This document shows, in pieces, positions 1 to 7,840 of a stretch of 64,000 bases of DNA. The DNA lies in contig JADJSH010000038.1 of assembly GCA_016711805.1 (NCBI GenBank), forward strand, positions 62,001 through 126,000. The letters run 5' to 3'. The DNA comes from Bacteroidota bacterium (GTDB lineage: Bacteria; Bacteroidota; Bacteroidia; B-17B0; Aurantibacillaceae). The notes under the pieces were generated by a model. It did not search any database, was not told the origin of the DNA, and saw only the letters and a program-made list of their open reading frames with translations. The translations under genes were made by a program, and so were the position numbers. Numbering within the stretch: the stretch's first letter is position 1; every line of letters begins with the position of its first letter.

Positions 1-47
1 AGGCTTGATTATATTGGGGAAACGAGTTTCGGACTAAGCCTTTTTTA
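1..47 (+). terminator. Probable intrinsic terminator at left window edge
   Basis: The outer stem is AGGCTT (1-6) with AAGCCT (36-41). An inner stem is GAAAC (19-23) with GTTTC (26-30). A run of six T (41-46) follows. It would end a rightward gene lying left of the window; the stem may extend beyond base 1. Confidence 0.5.
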
Positions 48-60
48 AATTAAACAAACA

Positions 61-100
61 TCCTCCGTCCTGCGGACACCTCCTTCAAAGGAGGAATTGG
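61..100. repeat. Two-hairpin interspersed repeat, copy 1
   Basis: The first mini-hairpin is GTCC-TGC-GGAC (67-77) and the second is CCTCCTT-CA-AAGGAGG (79-94). A second copy with paired (compensatory) changes lies at 59041-59080 inside a coding region. Short GC-rich hairpin repeats of this look are scattered through many Bacteroidota genomes; family membership is inferred from the shared two-hairpin layout. Confidence 0.6.
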
Positions 101-124
101 TTTAATTTACAAATCAACTTTTAA

Positions 125-1204
125 TTATTTTTTATTCATTAATTCTGTTTGAATACGAATAGATTCTTCGTGCAATAACTGACAAATTTTTTCGGTATGA
201 GCTCTTGGAATACCTAATTTTTCGGCCCATTGAGAACGAGTGCGCAAAATTTCTTGCCAACGGCCTAATTGAAAAATAGTTAAATCATGATCTTTTTTAT
301 ATTCTCCAATTTGCTCAATAATGGTCATGCGTTTCTTTAACACATTAATTAATTCATCGTCCACTTCATCAATCATTTTTCTGAATTGTGTTAATCTATC
401 AACGCAATCCGGATTTTGAGTAGAAGATTGGCGATATATAAGTCCGTCTAATAGCTCTTTTAAAGCTTCTGGCGTTAATTGCTGTTGCGCATCGCTCAAC
501 GCTACTGAAGGATTAATGTGAGATTCAATCATTAAGCCATTCATGCCTAAATCCAAAGCTTTTTGAGCAACATGAGGGATTAACTCTCTATTACCACAAA
601 TATGACTAGGGTCGCAAATAATAGGTAATTCAGGTAAAATGGTTTTTAACTCGATGGCAATTTCCCACAAAGGCTTATTCCGATATTTTGTTTTCCCTGC
701 ATAATGAAAGCCGCGATGAATAGCTGCTAACTTTGTAATACCCGAATTTGATAAACGTTCAATAGCACCTAACCACAACTGCATGTCGGCATGGATAGGG
801 TTTTTTATAAATACAGGAATATCAACGCCTTTTACCACATCCGCAATTTCTTGCACACTAAAAGGGTTTCCAGTAGTTCTTACTCCAATCCACAATACAT
901 CTACCCCATGTTTTAGAGCCAATTCGGTGTGTTGAGCATTTGCTACTTCCACGCATGTTTTTAAGCCAAATTGCTTCTGAACTTCAGTTAACCAAACCAA
1001 TCCTGGCTCGCCGACACCTTCAAAAGCATTGGGACGAGTGCGGGGTTTCCAAATACCCGCTCTAAATAATTTTATACTTTCAATTTGTGCTAATTCTTTG
1101 GCAGTTTGCAATATTTGCTCTTCCGTTTCTGCACCACAAGGCCCAGCAATAATGAGTGGTTCATTACCTTTTGTAATCCAAGTATTTAAAGCTTGTATAT
1201 TCAT
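125..1204 (-). CDS. Bifunctional 3-deoxy-7-phosphoheptulonate synthase / chorismate mutase (type II)
   Basis: This 359-residue cytoplasmic enzyme joins two shikimate-pathway activities. DAHP synthase condenses phosphoenolpyruvate with erythrose 4-phosphate, and chorismate mutase turns chorismate into prephenate. Residues about 15-255 are a type I-beta DAHP synthase barrel, with IIAGPCGAETEEQ near residue 18 and GIWKPRTRPNAFEG near 50. Residues about 265-350 are an AroQ-type chorismate mutase helix bundle, with RKMIDEVDDELINVLKKR near its start. This order (synthase first, mutase last) is the usual Bacteroidota fusion. The ATG at 1204 gives full length. No other aromatic gene is adjacent; aroB lies 59 kb away at 60151-61206. 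The mutase domain probably gives feedback control, which is family knowledge and not visible here. Confidence 0.95.
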   Translation of the reverse strand: MNIQALNTWITKGNEPLIIAGPCGAETEEQILQTAKELAQIESIKLFRAGIWKPRTRPNAFEGVGEPGLVWLTEVQKQFGLKTCVEVANAQHTELALKHGVDVLWIGVRTTGNPFSVQEIADVVKGVDIPVFIKNPIHADMQLWLGAIERLSNSGITKLAAIHRGFHYAGKTKYRNKPLWEIAIELKTILPELPIICDPSHICGNRELIPHVAQKALDLGMNGLMIESHINPSVALSDAQQQLTPEALKELLDGLIYRQSSTQNPDCVDRLTQFRKMIDEVDDELINVLKKRMTIIEQIGEYKKDHDLTIFQLGRWQEILRTRSQWAEKLGIPRAHTEKICQLLHEESIRIQTELMNKK

Positions 1205-1281
1205 TTTACAGAATACAAAGTAAACAATAAATTGTTTGATATTTTTATCTAATCAGCCAATTTATTAATATCACTTACTAC

Positions 1282-1380
1282 AAAAAAATCTGTGAAAATC
1301 CGCTTTATCTGTAAAATCCGTGTTCCTATTAAAATGGGGACACAGATGAAACGGATGTGACAGATTCATACGGATTTTTA
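1282..1380. repeat. Long imperfect palindromic intergenic repeat
   Basis: The two arms repeat the words ATCTGT and ATCCGT in opposite orientation (left arm 1284-1327, right arm 1336-1380), so the element folds on itself. It fills most of the gap between the DAHP synthase gene and the small gene at 1457. A related element lies at 11267-11355, next to another gene end. It resembles the ACAGATGAA/ACGGAT type of intergenic repeat common in Bacteroidota. It encodes nothing visible. Confidence 0.6.
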
Positions 1381-1456
1381 AACTTTATAAGTAGAAGAGA
1401 TGAACTACCATTTTTGAGGTATTGTTCCAATTCCTAGAAATTGCCAAATTTGAAAT

Positions 1457-1609
1457 ATGAACGACGACTTTAAATTTGAAAAAACGATGCAGTTAAATTT
1501 AAACTGCCCGTTATTACCATTTATTGATAGTTGCAAAAAAGGTAAAGATTGTTGCAAAAACTTTAAAAAAGGTGATCGCTGCAAAAAATGTCCTGGTAAG
1601 AAAAAATAG
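1457..1609 (+). CDS. Small Cys/Lys-rich protein (50 aa), unknown function
   Basis: An ATG at 1457 opens a 50-codon frame ending in TAG at 1607-1609, one base before the end of the convergent gene. The protein is very basic, with Lys/Arg concentrated in the second half. It has six cysteines in the pattern C-x8-C-x5-CC-x8-C-x2-C, and its core reads CCKNFKKGDRCKKCPGKKK. The paired Cys and CxxC spacing suggest a metal-bound or nucleic-acid-binding knuckle. I recall similar CCKK-type tails in short Bacteroidota proteins, but I cannot name a family. The opposite-strand frame here (1405-1620) has no such composition and is a shadow. The main doubt is its size. Confidence 0.6.
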   Translation: MNDDFKFEKTMQLNLNCPLLPFIDSCKKGKDCCKNFKKGDRCKKCPGKKK

Positions 1610-1610
1610 T

Positions 1611-3452
1611 TTACCGACAATACGTCTGCAAAGGTTGCTGAGCAGCTGCAAAACCTAAATCAACCGCTTTTCTTAAATCAGCACAAGGATTTTGTTTCAT
1701 ATTCACTTTAACTACTCCTTTCCAATAATAAGCTTCTGCATAATTCGCATCTAAGTTTGTACAAGCCTCTAAATCTTGCAGGCAAGATGAAAATTGTTGC
1801 ATTTTACCATAAACGATGGCTCTTCTTAAATAGTACGTTGGATTTCTTGAATCTAATTGAATGGCATTACTATAATATGGTAAAGCTTGGTCTAACAAAT
1901 TTAAATCATCATAACAGTTAGCTAATAAAAACTGTGCTTTTACATTTTCAGGATCTATCACTAAAGCGGTTTTAGCATCTTCAATAGCTTTAGGCATATC
2001 TTTTAACTGGTAATATACATTTCCCCTAGCCACATAAGACTTATAATGATCGCCACGTCGATGCAAACTAATCGCCTTATTCAAATCGTTTAAGGCGTTT
2101 TTAAATTGCTGCAATTGCATGTAAGATAATCCTCGATTATAATAAGCCTTATAATAATTTGGAGCAACTGCAATCGCTCTGTTTAAATACGTAATGCCAT
2201 CATTAGGTTTGCCAATGGTATTATACTCTGAACCCAAACTGTTTAACACCAAAAAAGAATTAGGTTGTTTTTTAACTGTATCAGAAAAAACAGTGATGCT
2301 ATTTTTCCAATTTAAGGTGCGCATAAAACTCAAAGAACCAAAATAAATAAGAGTTGCAAAAACAATGAAATTAATGTGTTTATCAGAAAATTTAAAAATG
2401 CTAATTAGTAAAAACCCGAAACCAATTAACGGCAAATACATATAACGATCGGCTGTAATAACTTCTCCAAAAGGAATTAATTGAATAACCAATAAAAAAT
2501 TAGCTAATATAAAACCTATAGCGCCAAGAATGACTAATTGCTTTTTCTTATATAAACGAATGATAAGGATAGCAACCAAAAACCAAACTAAATACCCTAA
2601 CACAATCCAAATTATTTTATTGTCAGGGTATGGATACACTAAAGATAAATTAACAGGAAATAAAAATTTCACGAAGTAAAAAGCTATACAATAGCCAGCG
2701 TAACCAATTCGTTCATAAATTGGAATATCGATGTCTGAGGTTATGAACTTATCTTCTGTACGTGTATAAAGCGTAATAAAACCCATTAATAAGGCTACAG
2801 CAAAAAATGGCACTTTTTGTAAAATAGATTTTTTGGAAACTGGAATTTGAAGTAAATAATCAATAGCAAACAAACATAAAGGAAAAGCAATAGCCGATGG
2901 TTTTGACAAACAAGCCACAACAAATAGTACAAAAGAAATAACCGCAAATTTTAGTTTTCCTTCCCTACAATAGTGTATGTATGCAATAGCTGCTAATACA
3001 TAAAATGTGGTGTAAATAATATTGTTTTTTGCTGATACCCAAGCAATGGTTTCTACTTGCATAGGATGCATAGCAAAAATTAAGGCAACCAAAATAGCGT
3101 AACGAAAATTAGAGAATAACAACAACGTTAACCGGTACACTAAAAACACATTTAAAGTATGTCCTAAAATATTAGTAGCATGTTGCCATACAGCATCTCC
3201 ATGAAATAAAAGCCAATCCGTAGCAAATGCAATCATAGTAATAGGAGCGTAATTTCCCACATAATGTTGACTAAAAAATGCCTTGATATTAAACTGATGA
3301 ACGTCTTCGTTATTTAATAAAATATCTTTATCGTCCCAACCAAAAAAACTGATGCCAAAAATTTTAAAATAAACAATTGGAACAAGCAATAACAAAACTG
3401 CCAAAAAAAGTTTTTGACTTTTGTTGTTTATAGTTGATGCCTTTTGGTTCAT
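1611..3452 (-). CDS. TMTC-like membrane protein: multi-pass N-terminal half with C-terminal TPR repeats
   Basis: The N-terminal two thirds (about residues 15-400) hold some ten hydrophobic segments. An acidic loop motif, GWDDKDILLNN, sits near the start, as in GT-C fold / TMTC-type (DUF1736) sugar transferases. About residues 400-610 are five or six tetratricopeptide repeats, for example the YKAYYNRGLSYMQL unit. TMTC relatives transfer sugars or organise glycosylation at a membrane; the substrate here is unknown. I chose ATG 3452 over the 13-codon-longer reading from 3491, because the extension runs over the divergent glycosyltransferase start and a TATATTTG promoter box lies just upstream of 3452. 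The neighbours are glycosyltransferases, which fits envelope glycan work. Confidence 0.8.
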   Translation of the reverse strand: MNQKASTINNKSQKLFLAVLLLLVPIVYFKIFGISFFGWDDKDILLNNEDVHQFNIKAFFSQHYVGNYAPITMIAFATDWLLFHGDAVWQHATNILGHTLNVFLVYRLTLLLFSNFRYAILVALIFAMHPMQVETIAWVSAKNNIIYTTFYVLAAIAYIHYCREGKLKFAVISFVLFVVACLSKPSAIAFPLCLFAIDYLLQIPVSKKSILQKVPFFAVALLMGFITLYTRTEDKFITSDIDIPIYERIGYAGYCIAFYFVKFLFPVNLSLVYPYPDNKIIWIVLGYLVWFLVAILIIRLYKKKQLVILGAIGFILANFLLVIQLIPFGEVITADRYMYLPLIGFGFLLISIFKFSDKHINFIVFATLIYFGSLSFMRTLNWKNSITVFSDTVKKQPNSFLVLNSLGSEYNTIGKPNDGITYLNRAIAVAPNYYKAYYNRGLSYMQLQQFKNALNDLNKAISLHRRGDHYKSYVARGNVYYQLKDMPKAIEDAKTALVIDPENVKAQFLLANCYDDLNLLDQALPYYSNAIQLDSRNPTYYLRRAIVYGKMQQFSSCLQDLEACTNLDANYAEAYYWKGVVKVNMKQNPCADLRKAVDLGFAAAQQPLQTYCR

Positions 3453-3457
3453 GTTTA

Positions 3458-3465
3458 CAAATATA
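3458..3465 (-). promoter_or_regulatory. Bacteroidota -7 box TATATTTG for the TMTC-like gene
   Basis: It matches TAnnTTTG exactly and ends five bases before the ATG at 3452, so the transcript would be leaderless or nearly so. No good TTG -33 box is seen at the usual distance. Confidence 0.5.
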
Positions 3466-3472
3466 AAATTAT

Positions 3473-3480
3473 TACCTTTA
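3473..3480 (+). promoter_or_regulatory. Possible -7 box (TACCTTTA) for the divergent glycosyltransferase operon
   Basis: It has one mismatch to TAnnTTTG and lies four bases before ATG 3485. It is back to back with the opposite-strand box at 3458-3465. No clear -33 element is seen, so this is weak. Confidence 0.3.
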
Positions 3481-3484
3481 ACCG

Positions 3485-4255
3485 ATGCCACAATTATCTG
3501 TAGTTATTATCACTTTTAACGAGGAAAAAAACATTGCTCGTTGCTTGGAATCTGTGAAAGAGATTGCCGATGAAATAGTGGTGCTTGATTCTTTTAGTAA
3601 AGACCGTACAAAGGAAATATGTGCCTCTTTTGGCGTTAAATTTTACGAACATGCGTTTGATGGGCATATCCAGCAAAAAAACAGAGCCATTACTTATGCT
3701 TCACATCCCCATATTCTTTCTTTGGATGCTGATGAAGCACTAGATGAAACTTTAAAAAATTCCATTTTAGAGGTTAAGAAAAATTGGACTCATGATGGTT
3801 ATTATATGAACCGCTTAACTAATTATTGCGGGCATTGGGTAAAACATTGCAACTGGTATCCCGACACAAAAATGCGTTTATGGGATAGCAGAAAAGGCTC
3901 TTGGACAGGTATTAATCCTCACGATAAATACGAATTAAAAGAAGGTGATAAAAATACCAAACATCTTAAAGGAGATATTTTACATTACAGTTACTACACA
4001 CAAGAAGATCATTACAAGCAAGTAGAATATTTTACGAATATTGCCTCCAAAGCTTTTGTGGAAGCAGGAAAAAAAGCACCGTTCTATAAATTAATTGCCA
4101 ATCCCATTGCTAAATTTATTGATCACTATTTATTGCATTTAGGGTTTTTAGATGGAAAGGCGGGCTATTTAATTTCTAAAATATCGGCTTATGCCACTTA
4201 TTTGAAATACAAAAAAATCAGAGACATCTACAAACAACAAGCGCTTGCAAAATAA
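3485..4255 (+). CDS. Family 2 glycosyltransferase (WaaE/KdtX-like)
   Basis: This 256-residue cytoplasmic or membrane-associated transferase has the GT-A fold. It begins with the typical beta strand and nucleotide loop LSVVIITFNEEKNIARCLES, and the metal-binding acidic motif LDADEAL follows near residue 79. Length and motifs match the WaaE/KdtX-like group that adds a sugar to lipopolysaccharide core, although the acceptor cannot be read from sequence. The C-terminal amphipathic stretch (about 190-250) is typical of these enzymes. It is the first gene of a three-gene rightward operon and overlaps the following family 9 transferase by 11 bases. Confidence 0.88.
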   Translation: MPQLSVVIITFNEEKNIARCLESVKEIADEIVVLDSFSKDRTKEICASFGVKFYEHAFDGHIQQKNRAITYASHPHILSLDADEALDETLKNSILEVKKNWTHDGYYMNRLTNYCGHWVKHCNWYPDTKMRLWDSRKGSWTGINPHDKYELKEGDKNTKHLKGDILHYSYYTQEDHYKQVEYFTNIASKAFVEAGKKAPFYKLIANPIAKFIDHYLLHLGFLDGKAGYLISKISAYATYLKYKKIRDIYKQQALAK

Positions 4256-5246
4256 TCCTGTTATAATTATAAGCCGAACCGATAGTATTGGCGATGTGGT
4301 ATTAACCTTGCCTATGGCTGGCATTATTAAACAGTTTTTGCCTCAAAGCAACATTATTTTTTTAGGAAGAAATTACACTAAGGATGTAATTGCATTATCA
4401 GAACATGTGGATGAATTTGTGAGTTATGACGATATTTTAAAACTCAATCCTAATGAACAAATTGATGCCTTTAAGAAATTAAACGCCACTCATATCATTC
4501 ATGTTTTTCCTATAAAAGAAATTGCACAACTAGCAAAAAAAGCTGGCATTGCACATCGCATTGGTACTACCAATCGTTTATGGCATTGGTTTACATGTAA
4601 TGTAAGAATTAAGTTATCTCGTAAAAATTCTAATTTACACGAAGCGCAGTTAAACACTAAATTATTAAATCCACTTGGTATTCACAAAGACTTTAGCATA
4701 GAGGAATTAGCGACGAATTACGGTTTTACTAAAGTTCCTACATTAGAAAAAACACATTTAGATTTAATTGATAAAACAAAAATCAATGTCATTCTTCATC
4801 CAAAATCAAAAGGCAGTGCTCGCGAATGGGGCCTAGATAATTTTTCGAAACTCATTACTCAACTTGATAAAACAACACATCAAATTTATATTAGTGGTAC
4901 ACAACAAGAAGGAGAATTAGTAAAGGATTTGATTGCCAAGCATCCTGAAGTGATTAATTTAACAGGCAAATTATCCTTACAACAATTTATTGCTTTTATT
5001 AATCACTGTGATGTATTGATAGCTGCTAGTACTGGGCCTTTGCATATTGCATCTGCACTTGGCAAAAAAGCTATTGGTTTGTTTGCGCCCATGCGTCCAA
5101 TTCATCCAGGCCGATGGAAACCAATTGGCGTAAAAGCTAATTACTTAGTATTAAATAAAGATTGCAGTGATTGTCGTAAAACGATGAATTGCCATTGTAT
5201 TAGAGAAATTAAAACGATGGACGTTATAAACGTAATTGATAAATAA
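4245..5246 (+). CDS. Family 9 glycosyltransferase (heptosyltransferase-like)
   Basis: The 333-residue protein has the two-domain GT-B fold of ADP-heptose:LPS heptosyltransferases. The N-terminal IIIISRTDSIGDVVLTLPM carries the family's GD-x3-LP signature. A C-terminal nucleotide-sugar site includes HPKSKGSAREWG (about 184-195) and ASTGPLHIASALGKK (about 262-276). It probably extends the lipopolysaccharide core. The reading frame begins with TTG at 4245, inside the previous gene; no ATG or GTG is available before the first conserved strand, so TTG is taken as the start and translational coupling is likely. A Cys-rich tail (CSDCRKTMNCHC) near the C-terminus is unusual and could bind metal. Confidence 0.88.
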   Translation: MQNNPVIIISRTDSIGDVVLTLPMAGIIKQFLPQSNIIFLGRNYTKDVIALSEHVDEFVSYDDILKLNPNEQIDAFKKLNATHIIHVFPIKEIAQLAKKAGIAHRIGTTNRLWHWFTCNVRIKLSRKNSNLHEAQLNTKLLNPLGIHKDFSIEELATNYGFTKVPTLEKTHLDLIDKTKINVILHPKSKGSAREWGLDNFSKLITQLDKTTHQIYISGTQQEGELVKDLIAKHPEVINLTGKLSLQQFIAFINHCDVLIAASTGPLHIASALGKKAIGLFAPMRPIHPGRWKPIGVKANYLVLNKDCSDCRKTMNCHCIREIKTMDVINVIDK

Positions 5247-6043
5247 TGAGTGAATTAAACAATAAAGTCATTTGGATAACAGGCGCTTCATCAGGCATTG
5301 GTGAAGCTTTAGTATATGAGTGTGCGAAAAAAAATGCACTAATTGTTCTATCTGCTCGCCGTGAAGGTGAATTATTTCGTGTATCAAAAGCAGCAGGATT
5401 AACCTCAAGCAATTCACTTATTATTCCTTTTGATTTATCAGACACGAGTCAAGCAAAAGAGTATGCTCAACAAATTATTACAAAGTTTGGGCGAATAGAT
5501 ATTTTAATAAATAACGGCGGACAAAGCCAGCGTTCATCCGTTATAGAAACCTCAGCAGAAACCGAAAGACAATTAATGGAAATTAATTTTTTCAGCGCGG
5601 TTAACTTATCCAAAGCAGCATTACCAGTGATGTTAAAATATGGTAGTGGTAAAATTGTTGTAGTGAGTAGTATTGCAGGAAAATTTGGATTCTTTTTACG
5701 TTCTTCATATTCAGCAGCTAAACATGCCTTACACGGTTACTTTGAAAGCTTGCGTTTAGAGGCAGAGAAAAAAGGAATTAGCGTATTAATGGTTTGCCCA
5801 GGGAAAATAAAAACAAACGTGTCTTTAAATGCAGCTGGTGCCGCTGGTGATTCTCATAACAAAATGGATCCTAGTCACGAAAATGCCATGAGTGCTGAAG
5901 AATGTGCCAAGCAAATTATCGCTGGTATAATGAATGACAAAGAAGAGATTTTTATTGGCGGAAAGGAACTATTAATTGTAAAAATCAAACGTTTTTTTCC
6001 AAAGCTGTTTGGGAAATTGATTAGAAAGCAGAGTCCTTATTAG
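5246..6043 (+). CDS. SDR family NAD(P)-dependent oxidoreductase
   Basis: This is a classical short-chain dehydrogenase/reductase of 265 residues. The cofactor motif TGASSGIG is near residue 13, NNGG near 88, and the catalytic Ser (VSSIAGK) and Tyr-x3-Lys (YSAAKHA) near 141-161. PGKIKT follows the active site, as in the DltE/DHRS7-like subgroup. The start overlaps the stop of the heptosyltransferase gene (TAATG), so it is the last gene of the envelope-glycan operon. Its 3' end overlaps the convergent deacetylase gene by four bases. The substrate is not predictable; a role in modifying a sugar or lipid is suggested only by position. Confidence 0.85.
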   Translation: MSELNNKVIWITGASSGIGEALVYECAKKNALIVLSARREGELFRVSKAAGLTSSNSLIIPFDLSDTSQAKEYAQQIITKFGRIDILINNGGQSQRSSVIETSAETERQLMEINFFSAVNLSKAALPVMLKYGSGKIVVVSSIAGKFGFFLRSSYSAAKHALHGYFESLRLEAEKKGISVLMVCPGKIKTNVSLNAAGAAGDSHNKMDPSHENAMSAEECAKQIIAGIMNDKEEIFIGGKELLIVKIKRFFPKLFGKLIRKQSPY

Positions 6044-6782
6044 TTTACCTTTTCAGCAAAACTATACTCCTTCTCTTTAATAGCAGGAATCAAAACTTCC
6101 AATAATTCAGGCATAAAATCTAAACGATCGTGAAGTAGTATAATTGCACCTGGTTTTAATTGAGATAACACACGTTGTTTTATTTTTTCGACATCTTTTA
6201 TGGAAGTATCGTAACTGCGCACATTCCAACCGATAGATTGCAAGTTTAGTTGTTTCAAAGCTTTGGCAATGTTAGGATTGGTTACTCCATAAGGCGGACG
6301 AAACAACTTTGATTTTGGTTGATAGTGTTCAATTAATTTTTGGCAAGTCGCAAAATCTTCCGTTACTTTTTTTGTTGACCATAAATCAATGAAGTTGTGA
6401 TGAGAATAGCTATGATTCCCAATTTGATGTCCTTCAGCTACAATTTGATTTAAGATAGATTCATTGCCTTGTATGTTTTTCCCAATAATAAAAAACAATG
6501 CCTTTACATATGTTTTTTTAGAACTTCCAAAACCTTAACTGTATTGGCATGCGGACCATCATCAAAAGTCAACAATACTTTTTTATCAGATGTATTTAAA
6601 CTATTGATTGAGGTTAAATGAAAATTTAATCCAATAAAATAAGCTCCACAAAACTGGACTATAGCAAATAGTTTAATCCAGATAATCAAATACCAATAAC
6701 TTAAATGAAGGCTAGGCTGGAAAATAAAAAAGGCAATTAAGCCTAAAATAAAAGTAATGGTTGTTGGCCAAAATTTTAGCAT
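6040..6782 (-). pseudogene. Polysaccharide deacetylase (NodB-like), split by a single-base frameshift
   Basis: Two overlapping-frame pieces make one family 4 carbohydrate esterase. Piece 6504-6782 gives two N-terminal membrane segments and the first NodB motif, TFDDGPH. Piece 6040-6498 gives HSYSHH (zinc histidines), RPPYG, and the later LLHD motif. The break lies in a run of seven T on the plus strand (6513-6519). Restoring one base gives a continuous 247-residue reading, LKKTYVKALFFIIGK, across the junction. Nothing else is damaged, so this is a very recent mutation, a phase-variable tract, or a consensus error. It is the last gene of the ketosynthase operon and starts seven bases inside the preceding gene. 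It would remove acyl groups from an envelope or secreted glycan or glycolipid. Confidence 0.8.
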
Positions 6783-7836
6783 TGTGATAACAACGTAAAC
6801 GAATAATTAATACCTAAGTACTGATTAATAATTAAAACATGTTTTATTTGAGAAGGTGCTTTATCAGAAATTGCTAATACTTTAGGAAATTTTTGCTTTT
6901 CAATTAACTTGGTAGCTGTCCACATAGCAAAGGCAGATGCAGTGTGATACTCTCCGCACACATTTTTAAAACAAGCTGCTATCGATTCTTTTTCGATGTT
7001 AGTAATAACTCTTGTAGTTTACTATCAAAGTTAACATCGCCACTAAAACCCATTAAAGTTACATCTATATCCGCTAATGTAAGACTATGTAATTTTAAAA
7101 AGCTGTGTAACTTATTTAAAATATCAGCCGATGTTTTTGGTTTGTATAACGTTTGTATACCATCCACACTGGCTAAACTTTTGTCCGTCTTTGTTTTATT
7201 CAAAATAAAGCAAGCCGTTCCTTCGCTCATTTGAATACCAGGCGTGGTTGATTTCCAAATTGGAGTAGTTGAGGATACTTCTTGAAATTTATGTGCTCTT
7301 CTGTTTAGGATAACAAAATTTGGTGTGTGCTCTTCAATACCACCAACTAAAATCGTTTCTTTTCCTTCTTCAAATAACATTAACGCATCTTGTATGGTAC
7401 TTTCAAAAGAAAAACCTCTATGCACGTACGTAAAGTTATAATCATGGCATTTCATGAGTAATGCTATTTGAGAGCCTACTGTGTTATGCGTTGATTGTAT
7501 AAACGACGTTGGTGTTAAAAATTGTTCTTCGTTATTTAAGAGTGCTAATAAAAAACGCTCGCTATCTTCAAAACAACCTAAACCTGTTCCTGTAATAATA
7601 GCATCTACTTTTTTAGCGTCAGCTTGTTGTATAGCAATATTACCAGCAGCAACGCCCATTTTAATAGCACGACCCATTCGGCGTAATAAATTGGGAGCTA
7701 TAAATTCTTTATAAGAAGGTTCAATGGCATCAAAATAATCGCCTTTAGCAGGATTAATGGTGTCAAAAAACCACTCACTATCAATTGAGTTTTGTGGCGA
7801 AATGCAACCAGTTCCGTTTATGTATGCCTTAGTCAA
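6776..7836 (-). pseudogene. Beta-ketoacyl synthase-like protein (N-terminal-like domain family), frameshifted
   Basis: Piece 6979-7836 carries the body of a ketosynthase-like protein of the short Ketoacyl-synt_2 kind. It has the conserved FIQSTHNTVGSQIALL segment and an FSFE segment, but no Cys nucleophile in that position. Piece 6776-6961 completes it with CGEYHTASAFAMW. The frame is lost in a run of five T on the plus strand (6989-6993). Adding one base gives LLTSKKESIAACFKNVCGEY and a 353-residue protein. Such proteins accompany active ketosynthases in aryl polyene/flexirubin-type operons, perhaps as non-catalytic partners. The gap to the upstream gene is four bases. Confidence 0.75.
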
Positions 7837-7840
7837 AATA

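Noticed and set aside
1405..1620. Minus-strand frame of 71 codons
   Set aside because: It is a shadow of the Cys/Lys-rich plus-strand gene at 1457-1609; its composition is Phe/Leu/Gln-rich from A/T runs and no start context is seen.
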